Assembly: GCF_026262505.1 (NCBI RefSeq)
Contig: NC_067203.1
Coordinates: forward strand, 4,092,001-4,156,000
Source of the DNA: Trichomonas vaginalis G3
Taxonomy: Eukaryota > Parabasalia > Trichomonadida > Trichomonadidae
Length of the DNA: 64,000 bases
Direction of reading: 5' to 3'
Shown: positions 28,941 through 43,900 of the stretch, piece by piece
Position numbering within the stretch: position 1 is the first letter of the stretch
Layout: every line of letters begins with the position of its first letter
Program-made: the position numbers and the translations under genes
The notes under the pieces: generated by a model
What the model was told of the DNA's origin: nothing
Databases searched by the model: none
The model's input: only the letters and a program-made list of their open reading frames with translations

Positions 28941-31900
28941 GACTGGATGTTCGGCAGCTGGAGCTGCACCTGGTTCTTCACCTGGGTTGAATGCTGAAAG
29001 CTTGAGATGGACAACACCGCGGTCTGGACGGATGCCGTGGCGCTTCTTCAGCTCGACGGTGCGCTCAACTGGAGCATCGCCAACTTTGATGTCGTTGATT
29101 GGAAGGCGGTTGAAGCCAATGACATCGTTGTCGTTGCCTTCATCGAAGTCGTAGACGGTGATGTACAGCTTGTCCTTCTCTGGGTTCTCAACTGGGATGT
29201 TGAAGTCTTGGTTCCAGACTGGGTTGTTCTTTGTATCATGACAACCTGTGTCTTCTGTGGTTCGCCTTGCCGTTGACGTTAAGAGCGCAGAATGGATCGG
29301 CCTTGCCGTTGAGGTCCATGGCTGGAAGGCCTTGGGCATCAACAACTGTGCAGTGGATGACAACTGGATCGGCCTTCTTCTCGTTGGAGCAGTTGTCCTT
29401 GTTTGTCGTCGTCGGAGGATGTGTGCTCGGATGCAACTGTTGGGATGGAGCGTGTCTGTGCTTCGCCAACATCGGATGATGATGAAAGCTCGAGGAAGGC
29501 AGCGGCAGCTGGGTGCTCGCGCGCTTCGTGATCTTCGAGTCGGAATCGTTGGCATCGTTCTTGTGGAGATGGAGCTTGAGGTGGACGGTGCCGCGCTTCT
29601 TGCGGAGACCACCTTCCTTAGAAAGCTCAACATCGCGCTCTGACGGTGTCGTGTGAAAGACCAGCGAGTGCAACTTCGCCGTTGCCAATAAGATCATGCT
29701 TGCCACTCTCGTCCCAGTCGTAGCACTCAACAATAAGAACGTCCTTCTTCTCGTCGGCAACGTCCATGTTGAATGTCTCGTTCCAGACTGGATTGCGGTC
29801 TTTCTTGACAACCTTAGTTGTGTTGATCTTGCCGTTTTCGTTGATCTTGACAATGACGTATGGATCGGCCTTGCCGTTAAGATCCATCATTGCAAGCTCG
29901 GTGGCGTTGACAACGGTGCAGTCAACAACTGTTGGGGCTTCCTGTGAAACTTTCTTCTCTGGATGAGCGGTTGGAACAAAGTCGATAGCTGGTTCGGTGC
30001 CTGGCTTGTATGCTTCGAAGCGGAGATGGACATCACCGCGCTCGGTGCGGACACCATGTCTCTTCTTCAAGTGGACAAGTGTCTCGACTGGGTGGTTGAT
30101 GCGGATCTCGTGAAGCTTGATCTTGTTGTAGCCAATGACGTCGTCGCTGTTCTTCTCGTCCCAGTCGTAGACAATGACGTGGAGCTTGTCCTTGTCTTGG
30201 TTAGGAACTGGGATGTTGAATGGCTGGTTCCAGACTGGTGTGAGGCTGCGCATGACAACGTTAGTCTTGTACTGCTCGCCTTCGCCATTGACGCTGAGGA
30301 CGCAGAATGGATCGGCCTTGCCGTTCATGTCCATAGCTGGAAGACCCTTGGCATCGATGACGGTGCAGCGGAGAACAATTGGATCAGCAGGCTTCTCTGG
30401 GTTGTCAAGGTTAGCTTCCTCGTCGGATGCATCGGATTCACCATCGCGTGAGTTGTGGAGGCGAAGCTTCAGGTTGACTTTGCCGCGCTCCTTGCGGTGG
30501 CCACCTTCCTTCTTAAGCTCGACTTGCTTCTCAACTGGAACGTCCAGAGCAATGCCTTCAAGTGGAATCTCACCAACACCAATAAGATCGTGGTTGTTGT
30601 GGTCGTCCCAGTCGTAGCAGTAGACAAGGAGGACATCAGTCTTAGGATCGATGAGTGTGAAGTCGAAGTTCTCGTTGATGTCTGGGTTGAGAGAAGCTTT
30701 GACAACTGTAGTCTGCTGTGGAATGCCGTTGCGGTTAAGCTTAAGGATGACGTATGGATCGCTCTTGCCGTTCTTGTCCATTGGAACAAGGTCGCGGGCA
30801 TTGACAACGGTGGCGTCTAACAATGTCTCCTTAGGCTTGATGTTCTTGATTGGATGAGCACCGGGGACTTTGCTGACTTGTGGCTCCTCGCCTGGCTTGA
30901 ATGCGCAGATCTTGAGATGGATCTTGCCGCGGTTAGCACGGAGAGCATGCTTCTTCTTAAGGATGCACTCGCGCTCAACGGGCTCGCCAACTTTGATGTC
31001 GTCGAGCGGAAGGCGGTAGTAGCCAATAAGATCGTTTGCGCTGTCTTCGTCCCAGTCGTAGCATGTGATGTAAAGCTTGTCCTTGTTCTGGTTGTCGATT
31101 GGGATGTTGAATTCTTGGTTCCAGATTGGGTTAAGCTCGCGCATAACAATGCCGGTTGTGTATGGCTTGCCTTGGCCGTTGACTGTGAGGCGGACAAATG
31201 GATCGCTGAAGCCGGTGATGTCCATAGCCGGAAGCTCGACACCATCGACAACTGTGCAATGGAGAACAATTGGGTCTGCCTTAGCAACTGCCTTGTTGTT
31301 CTCTTCTTCAGATGTTGTGTGCTCATCATCGGGCTCGCCTGTCTTGTCCTTGCGGATCGTGAAGCGGAGATGGACGGTGCCACGGTCCTTGCGGTGGCCA
31401 CCTTCCTTCTTAAGCTCGACATCGGCTTCGATTGGGATGTCGTATGCGTATTGTGCAAGCTCAAGGATGGCATTGCCAATGAGATCGTGTGAGTTGTGGT
31501 CATCCCAGTCGTAGCATTCGACAACAAGAACGTCCTTAGTCTTGTCAACGGGTGTGAAGTGGAACTCTTGGTTCCATTCTGGGTTCAAGTTCTGCTTGAC
31601 AACTTCTGTCTTCTGTGGTTCACCATCCTTGTTAACCTTGAGAACAACGTATGGATCGCTCAAGCCGTGCTTATCCATCTTGACTAAGTTAGAAGCACTG
31701 ACAACTGTGCAGTCAAGGAACTCGGCCTTTGGTGGGACTTCGCTCTTGACTGGATGTTCGGCAGCTGGAGCTGCACCTGGTTCTTCACCTGGGTTGAATG
31801 CTGAAAGCTTGAGATGGACAACACCGCGGTCTGGACGGATGCCGTGGCGCTTCTTCAGCTCGACGGTGCGCTCAACTGGAGCATCGCCAACTTTGATGTC

Positions 31901-34900
31901 GTTGATTGGAAGGCGGTTGAAGCCAATGACATCGTTGTCGTTGCCTTCATCGAAGTCGTAGACGGTGATGTACAGCTTGTCCTTCTCTGGGTTCTCAACT
32001 GGGATGTTGAAGTCTTGGTTCCAGACTGGGTTCTTGTCCTTCATGACAACCTGTGTCTTCTGTGGTTCGCCCTTGCCGTTGACGTTAAGAGCGCAGAATG
32101 GATCGGCCTTGCCGTTGAGGTCCATGGCTGGAAGGCCTTGGGCATCAACAACTGTGCAGTGGATGACAACTGGATCGGCCTTCTTCTCGGTTGGAGCAGA
32201 GTTGTCCTTGTTGTCGTCGTCGGAGGATGTGTGCTCGGATGCAACTGTTGGGATGGAGCGTGTCTGTGCTTCGCCAACATCGGATGATGATGAAAGCTCG
32301 AGGAAGGCAGCGGCAGCTGGGTGCTCGCGCGCTTCGTGATCTTCGGAGTCGGAATCGTTGGCATCGTTCTTGTGGAGATGGAGCTTGAGGTGGACGGTGC
32401 CGCGCTTCTTGCGGAGACCACCTTCCTTAGAAAGCTCAACATCGCGCTCAATGACGGTGTCGTGTGAAAGACCAGCGAGTGCAACTTCGCCGTTGCCAAT
32501 AAGATCATGCTTGCCACTCTCGTCCCAGTCGTAGCACTCAACAATAAGAACGTCCTTCTTCTCGTCGGCAACGTCCATGTTGAATGTCTCGTTCCAGACT
32601 GGATTGCGGTCTTTCTTGACAACCTTAGTTGTGTTGATCTTGCCGTTTTCGTTGATCTTGACAATGACGTATGGATCGGCCTTGCCGTTAAGATCCATCA
32701 TTGCAAGCTCGGTGGCGTTGACAACGGTGCAGTCAACAACTGTTGGGGCTTCCTGTGAAACTTTCTTCTCTGGATGAGCGGTTGGAACAAAGTCGATAGC
32801 TGGTTCGGTGCCTGGCTTGTATGCTTCGAAGCGGAGATGGACATCACCGCGCTCGGTGCGGACACCATGTCTCTTCTTCAAGTGGACAAGTGTCTCGACT
32901 GGGTGGTTGATGCGGATCTCGTGAAGCTTGATCTTGTTGTAGCCAATGACGTCGTCGCTGTTCTTCTCGTCCCAGTCGTAGACAATGACGTGGAGCTTGT
33001 CCTTGTCTTGGTTAGGAACTGGGATGTTGAATGGCTGGTTCCAGACTGGTGTGAGGCTGCGCATGACAACGTTAGTCTTGTACTGCTCGCCTTCGCCATT
33101 GACGCTGAGGACGCAGAATGGATCGGCCTTGCCGTTCATGTCCATAGCTGGAAGACCCTTGGCATCGATGACGGTGCAGCGGAGAACAATTGGATCAGCA
33201 GGCTTCTCTGGGTTGTCAAGGTTAGCTTCCTCGTCGGATGCATCGGATTCACCATCGCGTGAGTTGTGGAGGCGAAGCTTCAGGTTGACTTTGCCGCGCT
33301 CCTTGCGGTGGCCACCTTCCTTCTTAAGCTCGACTTGCTTCTCAACTGGAACGTCCAGAGCAATGCCTTCAAGTGGAATCTCACCAACACCAATAAGATC
33401 GTGGTTGTTGTGGTCGTCCCAGTCGTAGCAGTAGACAAGGAGGACATCAGTCTTAGGATCGATGAGTGTGAAGTCGAAGTTCTCGTTGATGTCTGGGTTG
33501 AGAGAAGCTTTGACAACTGTAGTCTGCTGTGGAATGCCGTTGCGGTTAAGCTTAAGGATGACGTATGGATCGCTCTTGCCGTTCTTGTCCATTGGAACAA
33601 GGTCGCGGGCATTGACAACGGTGGCGTCTAACAATGTCTCCTTAGGCTTGATGTTCTTGATTGGATGAGCACCGGGGACTTTGCTGACTTGTGGCTCCTC
33701 GCCTGGCTTGAATGCGCAGATCTTGAGATGGATCTTGCCGCGGTTAGCACGGAGAGCATGCTTCTTCTTAAGGATGCACTCGCGCTCAACGGGCTCGCCA
33801 ACTTTGATGTCGTCGAGCGGAAGGCGGTAGTAGCCAATAAGATCGTTTGCGCTGTCTTCGTCCCAGTCGTAGCATGTGATGTAAAGCTTGTCCTTGTTCT
33901 GGTTGTCGATTGGGATGTTGAATTCTTGGTTCCAGATTGGGTTAAGCTCGCGCATAACAATGCCGGTTGTGTATGGCTTGCCTTGGCCGTTGACTGTGAG
34001 GCGGACAAATGGATCGCTGAAGCCGGTGATGTCCATAGCCGGAAGCTCGACACCATCGACAACTGTGCAATGGAGAACAATTGGGTCTGCCTTAGCAACT
34101 GCCTTGTTGTTCTCTTCTTCAGATGTTGTGTGCTCATCATCGGGCTCGCCTGTCTTGTCCTTGCGGATCGTGAAGCGGAGATGGACGGTGCCACGGTCCT
34201 TGCGGTGGCCACCTTCCTTCTTAAGCTCGACATCGGCTTCGATTGGGATGTCGTATGCGTATTGTGCAAGCTCAAGGATGGCATTGCCAATGAGATCGTG
34301 TGAGTTGTGGTCATCCCAGTCGTAGCATTCGACAACAAGAACGTCCTTAGTCTTGTCAACGGGTGTGAAGTGGAACTCTTGGTTCCATTCTGGGTTCAAG
34401 TTCTGCTTGACAACTTCTGTCTTCTGTGGTTCACCATCCTTGTTAACCTTGAGAACAACGTATGGATCGCTCAAGCCGTGCTTATCCATCTTGACTAAGT
34501 TAGAAGCACTGACAACTGTGCAGTCAAGGAAACGACGAGCTTTGGTGGGACTGCTCGCTCTTATGACTGTATGCATCTCGGAGCTCGGCAGCTTGGACTT
34601 GCACCTGGTTCTTCCACCTGGTTGAATGCTGAAAGCTTGAGCATGGACAACACCGCGGTCTGGACGGATGCCGTGGCGCTTCTTCAGCTCGACGGTGCGC
34701 TCAACTGGAGCATCGCCAACTTTGATGTCGTTGATTGGAAGGCGGTTGAAGCCAATGACATCGTTGTCGTTGCCTTCATCGAAGTCGTAGACGTGATGTA
34801 CAGCTTGTCCTTCTCTGGGTTCTCAACTGGGATGTTGAAGTCTTGGTTCCAGACTGGGTTCTTGTCCTTCATGACAACCTGTGTCTTCTGTGGTTCGCCC

Positions 34901-37900
34901 TTGCCGTTGACGTTAAGAGCGCAGAATGGATCGGCCTTGCCGTTGAGGTCCATGGCTGGAAGGCCTTGGGCATCAACAACTGTGCAGTGGATGACAACTG
35001 GATCGGCCTTCTTCTCGGTTGGAGCAGAGTTGTCCTTGTTGTCGTCGTCGGAGGATGTGTGCTCGGATGCAACTGTTGGGATGGAGCGTGTCTGTGCTTC
35101 GCCAACATCGGATGATGATGAAAGCTCGAGGAAGGCAGCGGCAGCTGGGTGCTCGCGCGCTTCGTGATCTTCGGAGTCGGAATCGTTGGCATCGTTCTTG
35201 TGGAGATGGAGCTTGAGGTGGACGGTGCCGCGCTTCTTGCGGAGACCACCTTCCTTAGAAAGCTCAACATCGCGCTCAATGACGGTGTCGTGTGAAAGAC
35301 CAGCGAGTGCAACTTCGCCGTTGCCAATAAGATCATGCTTGCCACTCTCGTCCCAGTCGTAGCACTCAACAATAAGAACGTCCTTCTTCTCGTCGGCAAC
35401 GTCCATGTTGAATGTCTCGTTCCAGACTGGATTGCGGTCTTTCTTGACAACCTTAGTTGTGTTGATCTTGCCGTTTTCGTTGATCTTGACAATGACGTAT
35501 GGATCGGCCTTGCCGTTAAGATCCATCATTGCAAGCTCGGTGGCGTTGACAACGGTGCAGTCAACAACTGTTGGGCTTCCTGTGAAACTTTCTTCTCTGG
35601 ATGAGCGGTTGGAACAAAGTCGATAGCTGGTTCGGTGCCTGGCTTGTATGCTTCGAAGCGGAGATGGACATCACCGCGCTCGGTGCGGACACCATGTCTC
35701 TTCTTCAAGTGGACAAGTGTCTCGACTGGGTGGTTGATGCGGATCTCGTGAAGCTTGATCTTGTTGTAGCCAATGACGTCGTCGCTGTTCTTCTCGTCCC
35801 AGTCGTAGACAATGACGTGGAGCTTGTCCTTGTCTTGGTTAGGAACTGGGATGTTGAATGGCTGGTTCCAGACTGGTGTGAGGCTGCGCATGACAACGTT
35901 AGTCTTGTACTGCTCGCCTTCGCCATTGACGCTGAGGACGCAGAATGGATCGGCCTTGCCGTTCATGTCCATAGCTGGAAGACCCTTGGCATCGATGACG
36001 GTGCAGCGGAGAACAATTGGATCAGCAGGCTTCTCTGGGTTGTCAAGGTTAGCTTCCTCGTCGGATGCATCGGATTCACCATCGCGTGAGTTGTGGAGGC
36101 GAAGCTTCAGGTTGACTTTGCCGCGCTCCTTGCGGTGGCCACCTTCCTTCTTAAGCTCGACTTGCTTCTCAACTGGAACGTCCAGAGCAATGCCTTCAAG
36201 TGGAATCTCACCAACACCAATAAGATCGTGGTTGTTGTGGTCGTCCCAGTCGTAGCAGTAGACAAGGAGGACATCAGTCTTAGGATCGATGAGTGTGAAG
36301 TCGAAGTTCTCGTTGATGTCTGGGTTGAGAGAAGCTTTGACAACTGTAGTCTGCTGTGGAATGCCGTTGCGGTTAAGCTTAAGGATGACGTATGGATCGC
36401 TCTTGCCGTTCTTGTCCATTGGAACAAGGTCGCGGGCATTGACAACGGTGGCGTCTAACAATGTCTCCTTAGGCTTGATGTTCTTGATTGGATGAGCACC
36501 GGGGACTTTGCTGACTTGTGGCTCCTCGCCTGGCTTGAATGCGCAGATCTTGAGATGGATCTTGCCGCGGTTAGCACGGAGAGCATGCTTCTTCTTAAGG
36601 ATGCACTCGCGCTCAACGGGCTCGCCAACTTTGATGTCGTCGAGCGGAAGGCGGTAGTAGCCAATAAGATCGTTTGCGCTGTCTTCGTCCCAGTCGTAGC
36701 ATGTGATGTAAAGCTTGTCCTTGTTCTGGTTGTCGATTGGGATGTTGAATTCTTGGTTCCAGATTGGGTTAAGCTCGCGCATAACAATGCCGGTTGTGTA
36801 TGGCTTGCCTTGGCCGTTGACTGTGAGGCGGACAAATGGATCGCTGAAGCCGGTGATGTCCATAGCCGGAAGCTCGACACCATCGACAACTGTGCAATGG
36901 AGAACAATTGGGTCTGCCTTAGCAACTGCCTTGTTGTTCTCTTCTTCAGATGTTGTGTGCTCATCATCGGGCTCGCCTGTCTTGTCCTTGCGGATCGTGA
37001 AGCGGAGATGGACGGTGCCACGGTCCTTGCGGTGGCCACCTTCCTTCTTAAGCTCGACATCGGCTTCGATTGGGATGTCGTATGCGTATTGTGCAAGCTC
37101 AAGGATGGCATTGCCAATGAGATCGTGTGAGTTGTGGTCATCCCAGTCGTAGCATTCGACAACAAGAACGTCCTTAGTCTTGTCAACGGGTGTGAAGTGG
37201 AACTCTTGGTTCCATTCTGGGTTCAAGTTCTGCTTGACAACTTCTGTCTTCTGTGGTTCACCATCCTTGTTAACCTTGAGAACAACGTATGGATCGCTCA
37301 AGCCGTGCTTATCCATCTTGACTAAGTTAGAAGCACTGACAACTGTGCAGTCAAGGAACTCGGCCTTTGGTGGGACTTCGCTCTTGACTGGATGTTCGGC
37401 AGCTGGAGCTGCACCTGGTTCTTCACCTGGGTTGAATGCTGAAAGCTTGAGATGGACAACACCGCGGTCTGGACGGATGCCGTGGCGCTTCTTCAGCTCG
37501 ACGGTGCGCTCAACTGGAGCATCGCCAACTTTGATGTCGTTGATTGGAAGGCGGTTGAAGCCAATGACATCGTTGTCGTTGCCTTCATCGAAGTCGTAGA
37601 CGGTGATGTACAGCTTGTCCTTCTCTGGGTTCTCAACTGGGATGTTGAAGTCTTGGTTCCAGACTGGGTTCTTGTCCTTCATGACAACCTGTGTCTTCTG
37701 TGGTTCGCCCTTGCCGTTGACGTTAAGAGCGCAGAATGGATCGGCCTTGCCGTTGAGGTCCATGGCTGGAAGGCCTTGGGCATCAACAACTGTGCAGTGG
37801 ATGACAACTGGATCGGCCTTCTTCTCGGTTGGAGCAGAGTTGTCCTTGTTGTCGTCGTCGGAGGATGTGTGCTCGGATGCAACTGTTGGGATGGAGCGTG

Positions 37901-40900
37901 TCTGTGCTTCGCCAACATCGGATGATGATGAAAGCTCGAGGAAGGCAGCGGCAGCTGGGTGCTCGCGCGCTTCGTGATCTTCGGAGTCGGAATCGTTGGC
38001 ATCGTTCTTGTGGAGATGGAGCTTGAGGTGGACGGTGCCGCGCTTCTTGCGGAGACCACCTTCCTTAGAAAGCTCAACATCGCGCTCAATGACGGTGTCG
38101 TGTGAAAGACCAGCGAGTGCAACTTCGCCGTTGCCAATAAGATCATGCTTGCCACTCTCGTCCCAGTCGTAGCACTCAACAATAAGAACGTCCTTCTTCT
38201 CGTCGGCAACGTCCATGTTGAATGTCTCGTTCCAGACTGGATTGCGGTCTTTCTTGACAACCTTAGTTGTGTTGATCTTGCCGTTTTCGTTGATCTTGAC
38301 AATGACGTATGGATCGGCCTTGCCGTTAAGATCCATCATTGCAAGCTCGGTGGCGTTGACAACGGTGCAGTCAACAACTGTTGGGGCTTCCTGTGAAACT
38401 TTCTTCTCTGGATGAGCGGTTGGAACAAAGTCGATAGCTGGTTCGGTGCCTGGCTTGTATGCTTCGAAGCGGAGATGGACATCACCGCGCTCGGTGCGGA
38501 CACCATGTCTCTTCTTCAAGTGGACAAGTGTCTCGACTGGGTGGTTGATGCGGATCTCGTGAAGCTTGATCTTGTTGTAGCCAATGACGTCGTCGCTGTT
38601 CTTCTCGTCCCAGTCGTAGACAATGACGTGGAGCTTGTCCTTGTCTTGGTTAGGAACTGGGATGTTGAATGGCTGGTTCCAGACTGGTGTGAGGCTGCGC
38701 ATGACAACGTTAGTCTTGTACTGCTCGCCTTCGCCATTGACGCTGAGGACGCAGAATGGATCGGCCTTGCCGTTCATGTCCATAGCTGGAAGACCCTTGG
38801 CATCGATGACGGTGCAGCGGAGAACAATTGGATCAGCAGGCTTCTCTGGGTTGTCAAGGTTAGCTTCCTCGTCGGATGCATCGGATTCACCATCGCGTGA
38901 GTTGTGGAGGCGAAGCTTCAGGTTGACTTTGCCGCGCTCCTTGCGGTGGCCACCTTCCTTCTTAAGCTCGACTTGCTTCTCAACTGGAACGTCCAGAGCA
39001 ATGCCTTCAAGTGGAATCTCACCAACACCAATAAGATCGTGGTTGTTGTGGTCGTCCCAGTCGTAGCAGTAGACAAGGAGGACATCAGTCTTAGGATCGA
39101 TGAGTGTGAAGTCGAAGTTCTCGTTGATGTCTGGGTTGAGAGAAGCTTTGACAACTGTAGTCTGCTGTGGAATGCCGTTGCGGTTAAGCTTAAGGATGAC
39201 GTATGGATCGCTCTTGCCGTTCTTGTCCATTGGAACAAGGTCGCGGGCATTGACAACGGTGGCGTCTAACAATGTCTCCTTAGGCTTGATGTTCTTGATT
39301 GGATGAGCACCGGGGACTTTGCTGACTTGTGGCTCCTCGCCTGGCTTGAATGCGCAGATCTTGAGATGGATCTTGCCGCGGTTAGCACGGAGAGCATGCT
39401 TCTTCTTAAGGATGCACTCGCGCTCAACGGGCTCGCCAACTTTGATGTCGTCGAGCGGAAGGCGGTAGTAGCCAATAAGATCGTTTGCGCTGTCTTCGTC
39501 CCAGTCGTAGCATGTGATGTAAAGCTTGTCCTTGTTCTGGTTGTCGATTGGGATGTTGAATTCTTGGTTCCAGATTGGGTTAAGCTCGCGCATAACAATG
39601 CCGGTTGTGTATGGCTTGCCTTGGCCGTTGACTGTGAGGCGGACAAATGGATCGCTGAAGCCGGTGATGTCCATAGCCGGAAGCTCGACACCATCGACAA
39701 CTGTGCAATGGAGAACAATTGGGTCTGCCTTAGCAACTGCCTTGTTGTTCTCTTCTTCAGATGTTGTGTGCTCATCATCGGGCTCGCCTGTCTTGTCCTT
39801 GCGGATCGTGAAGCGGAGATGGACGGTGCCACGGTCCTTGCGGTGGCCACCTTCCTTCTTAAGCTCGACATCGGCTTCGATTGGGATGTCGTATGCGTAT
39901 TGTGCAAGCTCAAGGATGGCATTGCCAATGAGATCGTGTGAGTTGTGGTCATCCCAGTCGTAGCATTCGACAACAAGAACGTCCTTAGTCTTGTCAACGG
40001 GTGTGAAGTGGAACTCTTGGTTCCATTCTGGGTTCAAGTTCTGCTTGACAACTTCTGTCTTCTGTGGTTCACCATCCTTGTTAACCTTGAGAACAACGTA
40101 TGGATCGCTCAAGCCGTGCTTATCCATCTTGACTAAGTTAGAAGCACTGACAACTGTGCAGTCAAGGAACTCGGCCTTTGGTGGGACTTCGCTCTTGACT
40201 GGATGTTCGGCAGCTGGAGCTGCACCTGGTTCTTCACCTGGGTTGAATGCTGAAAGCTTGAGATGGACAACACCGCGGTCTGGACGGATGCCGTGGCGCT
40301 TCTTCAGCTCGACGGTGCGCTCAACTGGAGCATCGCCAACTTTGATGTCGTTGATTGGAAGGCGGTTGAAGCCAATGACATCGTTGTCGTTGCCTTCATC
40401 GAAGTCGTAGACGGTGATGTACAGCTTGTCCTTCTCTGGGTTCTCAACTGGGATGTTGAAGTCTTGGTTCCAGACTGGGTTCTTGTCCTTCATGACAACC
40501 TGTGTCTTCTGTGGTTCGCCCTTGCCGTTGACGTTAAGAGCGCAGAATGGATCGGCCTTGCCGTTGAGGTCCATGGCTGGAAGGCCTTGGGCATCAACAA
40601 CTGTGCAGTGGATGACAACTGGATCGGCCTTCTTCTCGGTTGGAGCAGAGTTGTCCTTGTTGTCGTCGTCGGAGGATGTGTGCTCGGATGCAACTGTTGG
40701 GATGGAGCGTGTCTGTGCTTCGCCAACATCGGATGATGATGAAAGCTCGAGGAAGGCAGCGGCAGCTGGGTGCTCGCGCGCTTCGTGATCTTCGGAGTCG
40801 GAATCGTTGGCATCGTTCTTGTGGAGATGGAGCTTGAGGTGGACGGTGCCGCGCTTCTTGCGGAGACCACCTTCCTTAGAAAGCTCAACATCGCGCTCAA

Positions 40901-43900
40901 TGACGGTGTCGTGTGAAAGACCAGCGAGTGCAACTTCGCCGTTGCCAATAAGATCATGCTTGCCACTCTCGTCCCAGTCGTAGCACTCAACAATAAGAAC
41001 GTCCTTCTTCTCGTCGGCAACGTCCATGTTGAATGTCTCGTTCCAGACTGGATTGCGGTCTTTCTTGACAACCTTAGTTGTGTTGATCTTGCCGTTTTCG
41101 TTGATCTTGACAATGACGTATGGATCGGCCTTGCCGTTAAGATCCATCATTGCAAGCTCGGTGGCGTTGACAACGGTGCAGTCAACAACTGTTGGGGCTT
41201 CCTGTGAAACTTTCTTCTCTGGATGAGCGGTTGGAACAAAGTCGATAGCTGGTTCGGTGCCTGGCTTGTATGCTTCGAAGCGGAGATGGACATCACCGCG
41301 CTCGGTGCGGACACCATGTCTCTTCTTCAAGTGGACAAGTGTCTCGACTGGGTGGTTGATGCGGATCTCGTGAAGCTTGATCTTGTTGTAGCCAATGACG
41401 TCGTCGCTGTTCTTCTCGTCCCAGTCGTAGACAATGACGTGGAGCTTGTCCTTGTCTTGGTTAGGAACTGGGATGTTGAATGGCTGGTTCCAGACTGGTG
41501 TGAGGCTGCGCATGACAACGTTAGTCTTGTACTGCTCGCCTTCGCCATTGACGCTGAGGACGCAGAATGGATCGGCCTTGCCGTTCATGTCCATAGCTGG
41601 AAGACCCTTGGCATCGATGACGGTGCAGCGGAGAACAATTGGATCAGCAGGCTTCTCTGGGTTGTCAAGGTTAGCTTCCTCGTCGGATGCATCGGATTCA
41701 CCATCGCGTGAGTTGTGGAGGCGAAGCTTCAGGTTGACTTTGCCGCGCTCCTTGCGGTGGCCACCTTCCTTCTTAAGCTCGACTTGCTTCTCAACTGGAA
41801 CGTCCAGAGCAATGCCTTCAAGTGGAATCTCACCAACACCAATAAGATCGTGGTTGTTGTGGTCGTCCCAGTCGTAGCAGTAGACAAGGAGGACATCAGT
41901 CTTAGGATCGATGAGTGTGAAGTCGAAGTTCTCGTTGATGTCTGGGTTGAGAGAAGCTTTGACAACTGTAGTCTGCTGTGGAATGCCGTTGCGGTTAAGC
42001 TTAAGGATGACGTATGGATCGCTCTTGCCGTTCTTGTCCATTGGAACAAGGTCGCGGGCATTGACAACGGTGGCGTCTAACAATGTCTCCTTAGGCTTGA
42101 TGTTCTTGATTGGATGAGCACCGGGGACTTTGCTGACTTGTGGCTCCTCGCCTGGCTTGAATGCGCAGATCTTGAGATGGATCTTGCCGCGGTTAGCACG
42201 GAGAGCATGCTTCTTCTTAAGGATGCACTCGCGCTCAACGGGCTCGCCAACTTTGATGTCGTCGAGCGGAAGGCGGTAGTAGCCAATAAGATCGTTTGCG
42301 CTGTCTTCGTCCCAGTCGTAGCATGTGATGTAAAGCTTGTCCTTGTTCTGGTTGTCGATTGGGATGTTGAATTCTTGGTTCCAGATTGGGTTAAGCTCGC
42401 GCATAACAATGCCGGTTGTGTATGGCTTGCCTTGGCCGTTGACTGTGAGGCGGACAAATGGATCGCTGAAGCCGGTGATGTCCATAGCCGGAAGCTCGAC
42501 ACCATCGACAACTGTGCAATGGAGAACAATTGGGTCTGCCTTAGCAACTGCCTTGTTGTTCTCTTCTTCAGATGTTGTGTGCTCATCATCGGGCTCGCCT
42601 GTCTTGTCCTTGCGGATCGTGAAGCGGAGATGGACGGTGCCACGGTCCTTGCGGTGGCCACCTTCCTTCTTAAGCTCGACATCGGCTTCGATTGGGATGT
42701 CGTATGCGTATTGTGCAAGCTCAAGGATGGCATTGCCAATGAGATCGTGTGAGTTGTGGTCATCCCAGTCGTAGCATTCGACAACAAGAACGTCCTTAGT
42801 CTTGTCAACGGGTGTGAAGTGGAACTCTTGGTTCCATTCTGGGTTCAAGTTCTGCTTGACAACTTCTGTCTTCTGTGGTTCACCATCCTTGTTAACCTTG
42901 AGAACAACGTATGGATCGCTCAAGCCGTGCTTATCCATCTTGACTAAGTTAGAAGCACTGACAACTGTGCAGTCAAGGAACTCGGCCTTTGGTGGGACTT
43001 CGCTCTTGACTGGATGTTCGGCAGCTGGAGCTGCACCTGGTTCTTCACCTGGGTTGAATGCTGAAAGCTTGAGATGGACAACACCGCGGTCTGGACGGAT
43101 GCCGTGGCGCTTCTTCAGCTCGACGGTGCGCTCAACTGGAGCATCGCCAACTTTGATGTCGTTGATTGGAAGGCGGTTGAAGCCAATGACATCGTTGTCG
43201 TTGCCTTCATCGAAGTCGTAGACGGTGATGTACAGCTTGTCCTTCTCTGGGTTCTCAACTGGGATGTTGAAGTCTTGGTTCCAGACTGGGTTCTTGTCCT
43301 TCATGACAACCTGTGTCTTCTGTGGTTCGCCCTTGCCGTTGACGTTAAGAGCGCAGAATGGATCGGCCTTGCCGTTGAGGTCCATGGCTGGAAGGCCTTG
43401 GGCATCAACAACTGTGCAGTGGATGACAACTGGATCGGCCTTCTTCTCGGTTGGAGCAGAGTTGTCCTTGTTGTCGTCGTCGGAGGATGTGTGCTCGGAT
43501 GCAACTGTTGGGATGGAGCGTGTCTGTGCTTCGCCAACATCGGATGATGATGAAAGCTCGAGGAAGGCAGCGGCAGCTGGGTGCTCGCGCGCTTCGTGAT
43601 CTTCGGAGTCGGAATCGTTGGCATCGTTCTTGTGGAGATGGAGCTTGAGGTGGACGGTGCCGCGCTTCTTGCGGAGACCACCTTCCTTAGAAAGCTCAAC
43701 ATCGCGCTCAATGACGGTGTCGTGTGAAAGACCAGCGAGTGCAACTTCGCCGTTGCCAATAAGATCATGCTTGCCACTCTCGTCCCAGTCGTAGCACTCA
43801 ACAATAAGAACGTCCTTCTTCTCGTCGGCAACGTCCATGTTGAATGTCTCGTTCCAGACTGGATTGCGGTCTTTCTTGACAACCTTAGTTGTGTTGATCT